The position numbers were made by a program, and so were the translations under genes. The notes beneath the pieces are model-generated. The model did no database searches and was not told the origin of the DNA. It saw only the letters and a program-made list of their open reading frames with translations. Positions 11,464-23,460 of a stretch of 64,000 nt of DNA are shown in pieces. Positions within the stretch are counted from its first letter, which is position 1. Each line of letters opens with the position of its first letter. This DNA comes from Wurfbainia villosa (lineage: Eukaryota; Streptophyta; Magnoliopsida; Zingiberales; Zingiberaceae): the NCBI GenBank assembly GCA_025175895.1, contig CM045987.1:107869040-107933039 (forward strand), in the 5' to 3' direction.

Positions 11464-11684
11464 TGATATAGACACCGTTAGCATGACATAGCCGATGGAA
11501 GCACCTGAAGGATAGCGTATGGATGAACAAGTCATGGATGACTTGGAGAGATCCAATAGGCGCGAGGCTGACAGAGGTGGCTAGAAGGCTTAGGTCTAGG
11601 CTATGGGTGGTCTAGCAAGTATGGGGGCACCATACTTAGGTTAAATCTCATGTTTGTGGTTAAAACCTCATGTTTGAGGTGTAT

Positions 11685-12026
11685 CAGTCGACTGGGACCA
11701 TGTGGCAGTCGACTGGTGTGAGTCAACTAGGGTTTAACTGCATGGAGTGCCCTAGCAGTCGACTGCCAGAGGAGGGCAGTCGACTTATTGGCCGAGCTAT
11801 CGACTCATCGTGTGATCAGTCGACTGGTGCTCGGTATTTCGAGCATAGAATGGAGTCGAGACTCGACTGCGGGGGTTAGCAGTCTAGTGAAGGCTCCATC
11901 AGTCAACTGATGGGTATGATCAGTCAACTGATGATGGATCCATTGGATTTTTCCAGTGTGGATCTAGCCATTGTCTCATGACAATAGTGACATCAGTCGA
12001 CTGATGGTCCCGAGCAGTCGACTGAT
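11685..12026. repeat. CAGTCGACTG palindrome array (B 5' LTR)
   Basis: About ten copies of CAGTCGACTG or one-base variants in 340 bp (perfect copies at 11685, 11706, 11756 and 11817 among others). The variants CAGTCAACTG and CAGTCGACTT are mostly C/T or G/A changes. Spacing is irregular, 15 to 60 bp. Confidence 0.85.
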
Positions 12027-12543
12027 CGGCAATTTCCAGCCCAGGCAGCAGCTTTAAAGGGAGCTCATGGAGGAGGAAATCACAAGCATTTCTTGAGAGC
12101 TTTTGGGATGATTTGTTGCTGCAAATCAGGGTCTCCAAGTGCAATTCAAGCAACCACAAAGCAAGCAATCAAAAGAGCATTTATAAAGTTTTTCTTTGCA
12201 TAGATTGTTGTATTCTTCTTTTTATTTGCTTGTTTTACCTTGTATTACTTTTTTAATCTGTTGTAAGAAGTTTCTCCGCCTTCGGATTTTTTCGAGAAGG
12301 AGTTATTATTATAGTGGTGTGTGATTGGCATCGCTAGGGCTCATTCGAGCCCGATCCGTGGAGTAGGAACCATTCGGTTTCGAACCATGTTACATAGTTG
12401 TGTTTACGTGTTTGTATATTTGTTATTACTTTATTTCCGCTGCGCACTAACCATTTGTAGCAAGCATCGCAAACAAATTCCATCGAGCATCGAAATGCTA
12501 TTCACCCCCCCCCCCCTCTAGCGGTCACCGTTTCCTCTACAAT

Positions 12544-12561
12544 TGGTATCAGAGCTAGGAG
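12544..12561 (+). promoter_or_regulatory. primer binding site of element B
   Basis: TGGTATCAGAGCTAGGAG, a perfect 12-base match to the copia tRNA-Met site, two bases after the LTR end. Confidence 0.92.
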
Positions 12562-12593
12562 CTCTTCTACGGGACCAAACAGAGCAAAAGAAG

Positions 12594-14269
12594 ATGGAAG
12601 TTCAAGAACAACTAGGATGAGACATCAATACACCGGTCCCCTACACATTATATAGATGAGAAGACTTCAATTCTTGGAAGAGAAGAATTAAAGATTTTAT
12701 CATAATGAGAGACTTTGAGGAGTGGTCCATCTTAATGGAAGGATTTGAATATCCAAGAGGACCAAAATGTGGCTTCCTCAAAAAGAAGAGATGGAGTGGG
12801 GAGCAACTCCAACAATTTGAGAAAAACAAGAAGGTAATAAAATTTATTTTTGATTTAATTCCTAATGACTTCTTGTGTAGCCTAGGTGATTGCATAGATG
12901 CCAAAGAGCTTTGGAGGGAATTGGCCTAGTTCCATGAAGACCCATCACCGGCTTAAGAAGAAGAGGTCAAAGATGAATCTTCATCCTCACAAGCGAGTGG
13001 GATTCGGAAGTTGATAGGAAGTCAACCTCCAAATCGGTGGAAGAAGAGGAAAAAGTGGAAGAAGCCTTCACTTCAAGGATTGAGGGAGAGGAGAGACCAT
13101 CCACACCGGAGCAACCTCAAGAGAAGCCATCCACCTCTGGGAGAGATGAAGAATCCACTCCGACCACCACAAATACCCTAGGTAACTCAAGCAATTTAGG
13201 TTTAAACAAAAATCATATAATTTACTTTAAGTGTAGGGAAATCGGGCATTATAAGAGCAAGTGCCCAAAGAGAGTAAGGAAAGCTCCTCTAGTGCCTAAA
13301 AGTCAAGAAAAGTCAAAGGATGTCGGTGTCCCCACCAAGAAGAGCAAGGAGCACATTTTGTGCTTCAAATGCCAACAACCGGGACATTATAGGAGCCAAT
13401 GCCCTAGGAAAAATGAAGGAGCATCACAAGTAGGGGGAGCTAAGGCTAACCCTAAGGTATATTTCAATAATGCACCTTCTTTAGTTAGTAGGCAAAAGCA
13501 TGCTAGAAATTTCAATTCACTTGCTATTACTCATGAAAATCATGCTAGGAACAATAAATATTTTTGTTTAAGAGCTAAGAATGTACACTTTTCAAATAGG
13601 GAGAAATTTGGGACTAGTGTCCCTAGAAAAACCTCACCTAGGGAATCTATTAGAAAAATTGAAGACCACCTAGGTTTAAACCCTAAATGGACTAGGCATA
13701 TGCCTAGGAAAAACAATGCCCAAAGACCAAATGAAAAATCAAAAAATGGGCAATTAGAATTGGAAAACCAAGCCTTGAGGTTAAGGCTTGAGAAACTTGA
13801 AAAGACCCTTGCGAAAATGACAAATCAAATGCAAAGGTCAAATGGTCAAACCATAGGGTCTAGAAGTCAAAGTCAACACCTAGGGCCTAAGAGACAAAAG
13901 TCAACCAAGGGCAAAAAAGGTTTGGGTCACAAACCTAAGCCTAAGGTGGCTTATCATAGTGTTCCATTTGATTATGGAACACAAACTAGGTCTAGGAAGA
14001 CCAAGGTTACTAGAGAAGTCATCCCTAAGGGTAACCAAGGAGTGTGCCTAGTGGCTAGGGTTTTAAGGAAACCTAGGGAAGCCACTAAGAAGATTACAAG
14101 GGGAGTCACCCCTAGAGTTAACCATGGCAAGACCCAAATGACCAAGGCTAACGAGCTTAGAAGGGTCATTAGGAAGGTATCTAGGGAGGTCATCCCTAAA
14201 GAATACCTAGTAAACCCTAGGAGCTCAAATAGGTTTTGGGTTCCTAAGAGCGTGATCGATTCACGCTAG
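12594..14269 (+). pseudogene. two-knuckle copia gag of element B
   Basis: The start codon at 12594 (MEVQEQLG) is homologous to MEFQDKLG in element I. Stops follow at residue 9 and near YTLYR, and a frame change falls near 13020, so the N-terminal half (NSWKRRIKDF, AKELWRELA) and the long frame 13037-14269 are separate. The latter holds a Ser/Glu-rich acidic linker and two knuckles. The first has lost its leading Cys (YFKCREIGHYKSKC) and the second, CFKCQQPGHYRSQC, is complete. It continues with a basic tail and a Leu-rich coil (LENQALRLRLEKLEKTL), ending in the shared EYLVNPRSSNRFWVPKS box. The nucleocapsid part would bind element RNA. Confidence 0.85.
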
Positions 14270-15947
14270 ATGGGTTTGGGTGTGCCAACTTTAAATGGAT
14301 GGGTAGTTAACCTAACCATGATAAAGGTGACACTTTAGGTTATTTTCAAGGTTATAGATACCTTGGAAATAGGTTTGATTTTTTATCCTAAAAGATTTTA
14401 GGATGTGCCAATACATTGTTGGGGTTATGAAAAATCAATTAAATTGGCACAATTTAAGTTTAGAGGTCATTGTGTGTCATTTTGGGTTTGTGGCACACAT
14501 GGGAGTTTAGTAGCAATATGGCAAAATATAATTAAATTATATCAAATGGCAATTAATATTAAATTTTAGGTATTGTTATACCTATACATCTTATTTGTCA
14601 TGCTTGATTTGCCATATAACATGCCATGACATCATGTTTATTTTTAATCATTTAATATGTCATGATCATGTTAGGATTAAGGTTTAATGTCATGTGTTTT
14701 TAGATTCCATCTTATGCCATGACATCATGATTATGAGCATGTATTTATTTATATCATCATTAATGCCATAATCATTCATGCATTAATAAAAAAATTTTTA
14801 AGGACAATGACATGACTTGAGCCCAAGGAACATAGTTTTTGCATCTAGATGAACTAAAAACTCATCTTCTCATATTGGTGGATCATTGGGAAAGCTTGTG
14901 TACAAGTCATGTACATTGAGCCCAAGGAACATGATCCAATATAGGTTTTCAAAAATATTTTAAAATCATTTTAGAAAACCTTGGTGAAGTCTATCTTTTG
15001 ATAGCAATCACCATTGATGAAATTGATACAAACTGAGCTAAAACATTGAAGTTTTTCTTCACTTTTGAACTTTGTATCAATTTTGATATTTTATGGGTTT
15101 CTAACATTTTTCACCCATTGTATTGGTCATAAGTATTATACGTATGAATTTTTACGATTTTTTGATATATGTATAATTATTTATGAATTTTTGAATTTCA
15201 TTTCTGATAACTGAAATTTTGATATTTCAGTTATCAGTCGGTTGCTCATGGTGGCAGTCGACTAATGGGCACGGCAGTCGACTGATTTCTGAGAGACTCG
15301 ACTGTCGAGATGATTTCGGGAAAAACAAGGTTGTTTAGCCCGTTTTCAGCTATGGTAAAGTACCCTAACCAATCCTAACCCTAGGATATGCTTTGGGAAG
15401 CATTATAAAGGGTGAAAATCCATTGGATATGGATTAGGAGAGTTGTTTAGGGTTTATATCAAATTTAAGGATGGGAAAACTCTATGTTGAATTTTGAACC
15501 TTAATTTTGATGGTTTAGAGTTCCTATTGGCTTAGGAACTTCCCAAGGACATTGTTGGTGCAATGGTCAAGGGGGAGCAAGCCTTTAGGGGGAGGTATCC
15601 ATCATGAGATGATGGATGATATTTTTTCCTCATGAGGGGGAAAATGGAATTAGGAGATATTCAATTTGGAAATTGGGAGAGTGTATAGGATTGCCTCTCT
15701 TGAGTGATATGTGACTTATCACTAGGAAGAAGGTAGACATCCTAGGTATTTTTGGACCAAGGGGAAGATTGTAAGATTTCATTGGGACATGAGACATTGA
15801 CCTCCTTGAAGAGATAACCTTTTTGATGTTAGTCAAAAAGGGGGAGAATGTTTTTGGGAAAATTTATGGGATTACCAATTTGGGATAATTGGTAAGAAGA
15901 TTTGAGCTAGTGTTCTAACTTAAAGGTATGTGTTTTTGTCAAACATC
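14270..15947 (+). other. noncoding 3' spacer of element B
   Basis: About 1.7 kb without coding sense. It is homologous to 50217-51326 in element I and holds structured pieces: an inverted repeat at 15135-15177, a 14-bp stem hairpin at 15204-15237, and CAGTCGACTG motifs at about 15255-15300. Several GGGGGAGA runs near its end resemble extra polypurine tracts. Confidence 0.75.
15204..15237. repeat. perfect 14-bp stem hairpin
   Basis: Arms 15204-15217 and 15224-15237 are perfect complements around a six-base loop (TTTGAT). At the homologous place in element I a different stem, CTGATTT/AAATCAG, occurs at 50542-50559. Confidence 0.7.
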
Positions 15948-15961
15948 AAAAAGGGGGAGAT
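15948..15961 (+). promoter_or_regulatory. polypurine tract of element B
   Basis: AAAAAGGGGGAGAT directly before the 3' LTR. Confidence 0.92.
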
Positions 15962-17491
15962 TGTTAGTGCAATCGGCCCAGGTCACGATTGATCGAACTC
16001 GAGTTTGACTCGAACAATGTTTTGATGTTTGACATGGAAGGTTGACATTGATGTTTGACAGTGATGTCTGATATTGTTATGGGGAGATTGTTGGATCAAT
16101 CGACCCAGGTCATGATTGACCAGACTCAAATTTTACTCGAGGGGGATTTTGATAGTTGACTGGAGTTGACCATGTCATGGAAAGTCCAAGTATTGAGTAC
16201 TTGGCATGTAAAGTTCAAGCATGGGTCTTGGCAAGGAAAAGTCCAAGCATGGATCTTGGCATGGAAAGTCCAACATGGGTTGGCAAGGGAAAGTCCAAGC
16301 TTGAGTCTTGACATTTGAGAAGTCCAAGGGGTTTGATATTAGCGGCGTAAAGTCCTTGCTAGAGTCTTGGCAGCATAAGTCCAATGGTTGGCAGCATAAA
16401 GTCCAAGCGGAGTCTTGGCAGCGTAAGTCCAATATGCCTTGGTGGTGTATACACCGTTAGCATGACATAGCCGATGAAAGCACCTGAAGGCTAGCGTATG
16501 GATGAATAAGTCATGGATGACTTGGAGGGATTCGATAGGCGCGAGGCTGACGGAGGTGGCTAGAAGGCTTACGTCTAGGCTACATGTGGTCTAGCAAGTA
16601 TGGGGGCACCATACTTGGGTTAAACCTCATGTTTGAGGTGTTTCAGTCGATTGGGACCATGTGACAGTCGACTGGTGTGAGTCAACTAGGGTTTGACTAC
16701 GAGGAGTGCCCTAGCAGTTGACTACTAGAAGAGGGCAGTTGATTGATTGGCCGAGCAGCCGACTGATCATGTGATCAGTCGACTGGTGCTCGGTATTTTG
16801 GGAACAAAATGGAGTCGAGACTCGACTGCGGGGGTTAGTAGTCGAGTGAAGGCTCCATCAGTCGACTGATGGTTTTGATCAGTCGACTGATGATGGATTT
16901 GTTGGATTTTTCCAGCGTGGATCTAGTCGTTGTCTCACGACAACAGTGGCATCAGTCGACTGATGGTCCCGAGCCGTCAACTAATCAGCAATTTCCAGCC
17001 CAGGCAGCAGCTTTAAAGGGAGCTCATGGAGGAGGAAATCACAAGTGTTTCTTGAGGGCTTTTGGGGAGATTTATTACTGCAAATCAGGGTCTCTAAATG
17101 CAATTCACAACCACAAAGCATGCAATCAAAAGAGCATTTGTAAAGTTTTTCTTTGCATAGATTGTTGTATTCTTTTTGTATTTGCTTGTTTTACCTTGTA
17201 TTACTTTTGTAATCTGTTGTAAGAGGTTTCTCTGCCTCCGGATTTTTCCGAGAATAAGTTATTATTATAGTGGTGTGTGATTGGCATCGCTAGGGCTCAT
17301 TCGAGCCCGATCCGTGGAGTATGAATCATTCGATTCCGAACCACATTACATAGTTGTGTTTGCATGTTTGTATATTTGTTATTGCTTTATTTCCGCTGCG
17401 CACTAACCATTTGCAGCAAGCATCACGAACAAATTCCATCGAGCATCAAAACACTATTCACCCCCCTCTAGCGATCACCGTTTCCTCTACA
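15962..17491 (+). repeat. 3' LTR of element B
   Basis: 1530 bp, homologous to 10983-12541. It has its own internal copy of the LTR start at 16089, mini-hairpins at 16179-16442 and a CAGTCGACTG array at 16643-16990. Differences from the 5' LTR are largely transitions, including several at the CpG of the palindrome. Confidence 0.92.
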
Positions 17492-17943
17492 TGAGGCACC
17501 CCCCATTCATCATTTAGAAAGCTCCAAAAGTTCTCCATCAATCTAATGTTCTCATCGCCATACCACAATGTCATAACTCCGATCGAGTTTCCGTCATCCA
17601 TCTTAAAAGTCGGTAGTTCTCTAAATTGTTGTTTCTTTTGTTTATTACTTGTAAAGAGGAAAGGTAGGCATGTTACCTTCTCCTCTACATTCTTGTATTG
17701 CTTCGTATCTCTTATCTTCAATGAGGAAGAGAGTTTTAGTGATTTTCCCTTCGAAGGTGATCAAGGATCGCAGGCCCTTGGACTAGCAACCGGTTGATTG
17801 TGGATCAAGTAAAAACAAACATGTCTTTTTGTTTGTATCTTTGTGTAGTTTTCCTCTACAATTTACTTTGTTTTTAAAAGAAAGAAAAGTTTTTTTTTAA
17901 TACGCTATTCACCTCCCCCTCTAGCGTCTTTCTCGATCCTACA
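17492..17943 (+). repeat. 3' LTR of element A, right part
   Basis: It begins with the second TGAGG, continues the element A LTR (compare 6696-7144) and ends GATCCTACA. GTACA follows as the right target duplication of A. Confidence 0.9.
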
Positions 17944-19060
17944 GTACATGTATCCTGCTCAAAAGAATGAAAGAAATGTGGTGCAGGATCAGGGTGTTGA
18001 CTCTGAGGGCTCCTATACTTGGGTGGACTCGAGGGTGAGTGATATGAAGGTGGTGCATGGGAAGAGGGTCGCTCGTGTGGTGGGGACTCCACTGCCCTAT
18101 CCAACGGCCAATTGGCTTAGTTGGTGATGGTGGTATGATGGGTGTCGAGAAGCCTAAGGGGTGGCAAGTTCTTCCTTACAAAACAAAAATAATTACCCTC
18201 GCTCACTATTATCTTCATTGTCATACAAACCCCTATGTCTATGCTATGTCTCCCCTCTATTCTATCCAAATCTTTACAATCATACCCCATGCTATTGCAA
18301 ATATGAGTAATCAATCCCCCTAAACTAATTTCCCCTTTTTGTACCTTTCCCACCTTAACTAAATGCCTAATAAAGTGGGATCCTACATCTATACTATTAT
18401 TCCCTAGCAACATGCTCCAAAGGCATAATAACTCACTCACTCTCATAACTCCATCACTCTCTCCCCTTCCAAAATTGTGCTAGCCATAAAACAGTGGATG
18501 TACCTAAAAATAGGATTCTAAAGTTGGGATGCTTTGGCTCTAGAATGGTCGTAAGAAGTTTCTCTCGTCAATTCATTCCAAAATGTTCATCCATTAATAT
18601 CATTGGGTGTTCTACTCTCTCCCCCACTAGGTAGTCCAAAGCAAAGATTTCGTTGATGTAATGTCCATTCATGCTCTATGTTAAACAACCTAAATGTCAC
18701 CTTCCTTTCTTCACTATCCCTTCCCGATAAAATCTCCGCCTCCAGGGAGCTCAAAAATTCAAGCACAACCCTAGGGTAGGTTGGGCATCTAATCCCCATT
18801 AATTCTTCCCATCCTACAATGTGGAATAACCACTGGACATCATTTAGTAAACCTAGGGTTTATAAGAAGAGTTCATCAATATACCTAGTTGCTACTATCT
18901 TTCGAGTAGAGAGCATATTAAATCTATCCCTATGAGCATTATCTCAAAATATTATGCCAAGAGGGGTGTTACCTTCCTCTAGTTCTTGTTGGCCGTTTCT
19001 TCCTCTCGACCTTGGCTTGGAAGATGCAACCCTTGTTGCTGTGTGCTTTGTCCTCCTCAT
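17944..19060 (-). pseudogene. env-position ORF (ATHILA ORF-1-like), outer Athila, N-terminal part
   Basis: A minus-strand ATG at 19058-19060 opens a basic N-terminus rich in Arg/Lys. After a stop come NMLSTRKIVATRYID and TYPRVVLEFLSSLEAEIL, then FRLFNIEHEWTLHQ and FGLPSGGE, and later SIDVGSHFIRHLVK. These are typical of the plant ATHILA ORF-1 family (Pfam PF03078 as I recall it), whose function is unknown. It lies between integrase and the 3' LTR, where some Athila elements place an env-like gene. Several stops and frameshifts break it, and element A removed the C-terminal part to 5691-6140. Confidence 0.8.
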
Positions 19061-19640
19061 TCTTGCCCCTTGAAAGCTTCTTGAAGGTTGGAGATGGTTG
19101 TTCGGAGGTTGGAGATGAGGGAAATCAAGACTTAATGCAAGGGATTTGAGTCACATGACCGGTTTGGAGTAAGCACATGACTCATGCCGCTTTTAAAGGG
19201 GCACGACACGCCCGTGTGGGATCCACACAGTCGGCTGTGTGTGGCTCTTCCCTGAGCACTAAGGGAAAAGTTCGAAAATAGCCATGACTATGTGGAATTC
19301 ACACAGTCGACCGTGTGCAACTTTGGAATTTTCCTGCAGTGTCACACGGTCCAAGACTTCCCATATACCCTGTCGTGTTCTCTTCTTCCTGCAGACTGCG
19401 TGTGGAATCCACACGACCGCTCATGCTTCCTTCTGATGTTCTAAAAATATATTCTTCCTTCTACCTAGAAACTTCTATATGTCACTAAACACACTTAAGG
19501 ATTACAATGGACAAAAATTTAAAGCCTAAACCTAGCACTCAAGAATGCAAAAGAAAACTAAAAACACATAAAGTTAAACTTGGGTTGTCTCCCAAGAAGC
19601 GATTATTTAAGGTCTTTAGCTCGACCATACTCCTGTACTT
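19061..19640 (-). other. spacer between integrase and env-position ORF
   Basis: Noncoding. It holds several copies of a dyad of the form CACGCCCGTGTGG-GATCCACAC (about 19205-19245, 19280-19318, 19345-19420). The same dyads are in the LTRs and in the corresponding spacer of the inner Athila. Confidence 0.65.
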
Positions 19641-21137
19641 CAACTTGGCTCTAGTGGTTCTGTAAACCTCCACTCATCAACATTGGAATCTTGATACTCC
19701 CCTAGGTATTTCTTCAATCTTTGGCCATTCACTTTAAACTCACCTAACTCTTTACTCCATATATCCACAACCCCATATGGATATACCTTTCTAATTCGAA
19801 ATTGTCCTAACCATCTTGACTTTAACTTTCCCGGGAAAAGTTTTAATCTTGAATTATATAGGAGAACAAAGTCCCCTTCCCTAAACTCTCTTCTCAGGAT
19901 ATGCTGGTCATGCCATTTTTTCGTCCTCTCTTTTTATGCCTTCGCATGTTCATAAACATCTCATCAGATTTTATCTAGTTCACTTAAATGCAGTTTTTTT
20001 TCTCCCCTACTGCATGTAAATCTAGGTTTAGTTTCTTGATAGCCCAATAAGCTTTGTGCTCTAATTTAATAGGTAGGTGGCATGACTTTCTATAAACTAA
20101 GCGAAAGGGGGGCATACCGATAAGAGTCTTGTAGGTTGTTCGATAAGCACAAAGAGCATAATCCAATTTTTGTGACTAGTCTTTTCAAGATGGCATGACT
20201 ATTTTTTCCATAATACTTTTAATCTCCGCCTGCCCGCTCGTTTGACGATGGTAAGTTATCGAAACCTTATGGATTGCCCCGTACTTGTGCAATAACTTTT
20301 CAAATTGCTTCTCGATGAAGTGGGATCCCCCATCACTAATTACCACCCGGGGAACTCCAAATCTAGGGAAGATAGACTTCTTAAACATCCTGATGACCAT
20401 TTTAGCATTGTAGTGGGGCGATGCCACAACTTCTACTCACTTAGAGACATAATCTATCGCTACCAGAATATATCTATTTATGCTCGAGGTGGGGAAACGT
20501 CCCATGAAATCTATTCCCCATATGTCAAAGAGCTCTACTTCTAGGATAATACTCGATGGTATTTCATGTCTCCTCCTAATATTACCTGTTTGTTGACCCT
20601 AACCATAGGAGACCACATAATTATGTGTATCTTTAAACAAACTTGGCTAGTAGAACCCTGCCTAGAGCACTTTTGCGATCATTTTTAAGACTCCAGCGTG
20701 CCCCCCATATGCAGAATGACAATGGAAAAGAATAGTACCAACTTCCTCTTCTGGTACGTATCTTCGATATACGTTATCCGCGCATCTCCTAAACAGAAAA
20801 GGATCATCACAAACATATTGCTTTACATCTGCAAAGAATCTTTTCCTTTGTTGGGTTGTAAACTCTGGTGGAATTATTTTTCCTGCTAAAAAGTTCACCA
20901 GATCTATGTACCAAGGGGTGGTAACTTTACTAACCACCATGAGTGTATCATCATGTCAAGTGTCATTTATTCGTGCATTATCTTTCTCATCTAGCTGCTT
21001 ATCAAGGGACATACATGATAAATGGTCTGCAATGATCTCTATATCAAAATCTTGCAATAGTCAGATCCATCAAATGAGGCGGGGTTTAGCCTCCTTTTTA
21101 CTAAGTAAGTAACGAACTGCTGCATGGTCAATGTAAA
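19641..21137 (-). pseudogene. Athila integrase and C-terminal RNase H, outer element
   Basis: On the minus strand from 21137 down: the end of RNase H (IDHAAVRYLLSKKEAKPRL, then a DHLS motif); the integrase zinc region (CDDPFLFRRCADNVYRR with HCHSAYGGHAGVLK, 20662-20940); a core segment (VPRVVISDGGSHF, YHRQTSGQAE, 20185-20427) with the second catalytic Asp; DYALCAYRTTYKTLIGMPPF (19984-20166); and a C-terminal tail ending DEWRFTEP near 19650. The enzyme would insert the cDNA. Frameshifts and stops split it into at least four pieces. The RNase H is cut by the inner Athila at 21138. Confidence 0.88.
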
Positions 21138-22507
21138 TGATGTGCACAGACGAAACCTTAAATCTCGTGACGGATACCGTTGAGGACTCAAAGCGCGCGC
21201 TCACGCTCAACGCCCACAAGTGCACGGATGTCGTCAAGTAATAAAGATTATCGATCCCACAGGGACTGGGATTCGAATACCAATGTACTCAGTGGTTGTA
21301 ATTGTTTGGACGTGATCTCTAAGAGGTTTCGGTTGGTGAGGGATGTCAGTGGACTCTACTCTGTACGGTGTCACATGGAGGAGGAAAGGAGTGTTCCTAG
21401 GTCTTCAAAGGTGATTCTAGGACTTCAGTTTCGCTTGTGTATCACAGAACAATGTTGTCAATTGGCATTGTCTAGATGTTTACCTACGGTTTTGTGGAAG
21501 GGACATCATACACTCTCCCACAGAGCCGCCGTATTCACCGGGAGCTATCTCTACCTAAAAGGACAAGATAGACGGTACGAGGATGCCAAATCAATCCCTA
21601 CAGTGGACCATTTCTGATTCCACTGCACCCTTCTCCCTGCAGTTGCAGGAGATCAGGTTTTCCCCTAGGTTCCTTAATCAAACCTCATAAATTTTAGAAT
21701 GTGAGGGCTGTCACCCCTCATATCGCCTAAGCGCAGCGAAAAGAAAGCCAAATACGCATAGATATAGTAAAGAGCAACTACCAATTGTCAAATCAAACTC
21801 ATGTGAAGAATTTAACGTGAACCAACATTGTTTATGTACACAAGCTACTTCCTAATCCTAGAATCGAAAGTACTACTCCATGTATACGAAGGAAGAATCA
21901 CAAAGCATGTCTAAGATTGAATACATAATGAATGAAACGCAGAAATAGAGATATACAATGCTTTCGTGATCTTCTCTCCGGCGTTGTGCTGCAAGGTGTG
22001 TACCTCCGGTGGCATTCCTCCTCCCCGTTGTGAGTTATCGAAGCTTTATAGGGCTTCGGCGTTCTGTCCTAGCCGTCGTGCCTCCCCCCTAGGGTTTGGA
22101 CGGAGCCATCCTTATATATACATTGCCTCGGACCGCTGTAAAATTCGAAAAAAGCCCTAGTCGCGAAAATCCGTTGGGCCACCACACGGTCGTGTATTTC
22201 CACACGGCCAGGCCGTGTGTGGCCCTAGGGTGCTACTCTCACCCATTGGACATGGCCGTGGGAATCCCCACGTCCTGGCCGTGTCCCACTTTGCGTCTAG
22301 CTACGAAATGTCCTTCTTTTGCTATGAAAATGCATCTTTTTCACCCGAAAAGCAAACCTGCACACAAAAGTACAATCAGCAAACCTCCGAACCAGAAAAT
22401 AGGAAATGCGTGCCAAAATAGAGTAACATATGCATGAAACTAACACAAAATGCAATGAGATGTGAGCGAAAACTACTCCTAAAACCCTATATGTTTTGCT
22501 CACATCA
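21138..22507 (-). repeat. 3' LTR of inner Athila
   Basis: Plus view TGATGTGCACAG...GCTCACATCA, 1370 bp, matching 29313-30659. CACACGGCC...GGCCGTGTG dyads lie at 22185-22290. A minus-strand TATA box (TATATATAAGG) lies near 22110-22122. Confidence 0.92.
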
Positions 22508-23400
22508 CTTCCCCTAGACTTAAATCTTTGCTTGTCCTCAAGCAAACCTCAGTTCTATGAAATTTCAAAAAGATATTGTTCCATAATTAGCATGTTAACT
22601 AAATTTATCAGGAGGTATTTGCAATCAAAGCAAAACAAATATGTTCTAGAAGTTCACTAAGTTAGCTTCTCGTGCTCGTGCTAGGCGAACCATTCTTAGG
22701 GGATGCCCATTCCATGGTGAGTTAAGTCGTCACTCCATAGTTTTCCTAAGGTTTTCGGCTCTTAGGCACTTACTTGCCCAAAGCGAGGGTCGTTCCCTAG
22801 ATCTAGCATAAAGTCTCAAAGGCGTGCTTGGTATTGAGAGAAATTGGTAGGTGTTTCCCCAGTATCCTAACTCGGTCTCAAAGGGGCACCTAGTCATTTC
22901 CACCCACGACAACTTTTTTTTTTATCCCTCATAATCTCTTTTTTTTTCATTTCTTTTTCTCTTTTTCTTTTGTTTCTCTTTTTCTTTTCTCTCTTTATTT
23001 TTCATCTCACTGGGATTTTGATTTTTTCGAATGGGCTTACACAATTCAAGCATCTCCAGTAACTAAAATGCTAAGCCTAGAGTCACCTGTGGATTCCAAA
23101 GTACTAGAATACTGAAGTGAATTATAACTAGGTATGTACTAGATTCTCCCTTTCAGGATGTTCGACATGTGTAAGTGTAAAAATAAAGCTAACCAGTGTA
23201 AGTCTAGAACATTCAATAGAGTGAATAAAATAAATTACCACAAGATAAATGGAGTTAAGCTACCTATGGGAACAACTCATGCAAGCAATTTTTAAAAAAA
23301 TACTACTGAGATAGTTTTATAGACAACAAAAATCAAGTACTGAAAGAAACTCAACAACTCAGGCATGAATAAATGAAAATACCAGAAAAGAAACTACTTC
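22508..23400 (-). other. PPT and 3' untranslated region, inner Athila
   Basis: The PPT reads CTAGGGGAAG on the minus strand against the LTR. The rest is noncoding and homologous to 4801-5690, with a T/C-rich tract at 22910-23010. Confidence 0.7.
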
Positions 23401-23460
23401 TAGGAAACAAAACAAAATAAACCTTGGGGTCTCCCCTCAGACTTAAACGAAAATATAACT

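Larger units (their letters stand above)
10983..12541 (+). repeat. 5' LTR of element B
   Basis: TGTTGGTGCAATC...CTCTACA, 1559 bp. It contains a second copy of the LTR start at 11110, the short hairpin repeats at 11200-11463, the CAGTCGACTG array at 11685-12026, and the CTATTCACCCC...CTCTAGCG block near the end. Confidence 0.92.
10983..17491 (+). mobile_element. element B: gag-only copia retrotransposon
   Basis: A complete insertion of 6509 bp with TG...CA ends and an exact 5-bp duplication TGAGG (10978-10982, 17492-17496). It has two LTRs (10983-12541, 15962-17491), a tRNA-Met PBS, a gag with two zinc knuckles and a canonical PPT, but no pol. It sits in the 3' LTR of element A, so it is younger than A. 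The gag resembles that of element I (49164-50216). Confidence 0.93.
6141..17943 (+). mobile_element. element A: gag-only copia retrotransposon
   Basis: Its 5' LTR is 6141-7144. Its 3' LTR is 10381-10982, continuing at 17497-17943 after the insertion of element B. Left flank GTACC and right flank GTACA are the likely target duplication. Internal sequence holds one gag and then more than a kilobase of noncoding DNA to the PPT. No protease, integrase or RT motif is seen in any frame, so it is a non-autonomous gag-only element that would need pol in trans. Confidence 0.88.

Noticed and set aside
10994..11530. 178-residue minus-strand ORF with LDFPCQDP-like repeats (also 26249-26995, 16175-16432)
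   Set aside because: It is the antisense of the tandem mini-hairpin array; the repeat keeps frames open and no domain is present.
12544..12561. tRNA gene fragments (TGGTATCAGAGC)
   Set aside because: All copies abut LTR ends; they are primer binding sites, with no tRNA body.
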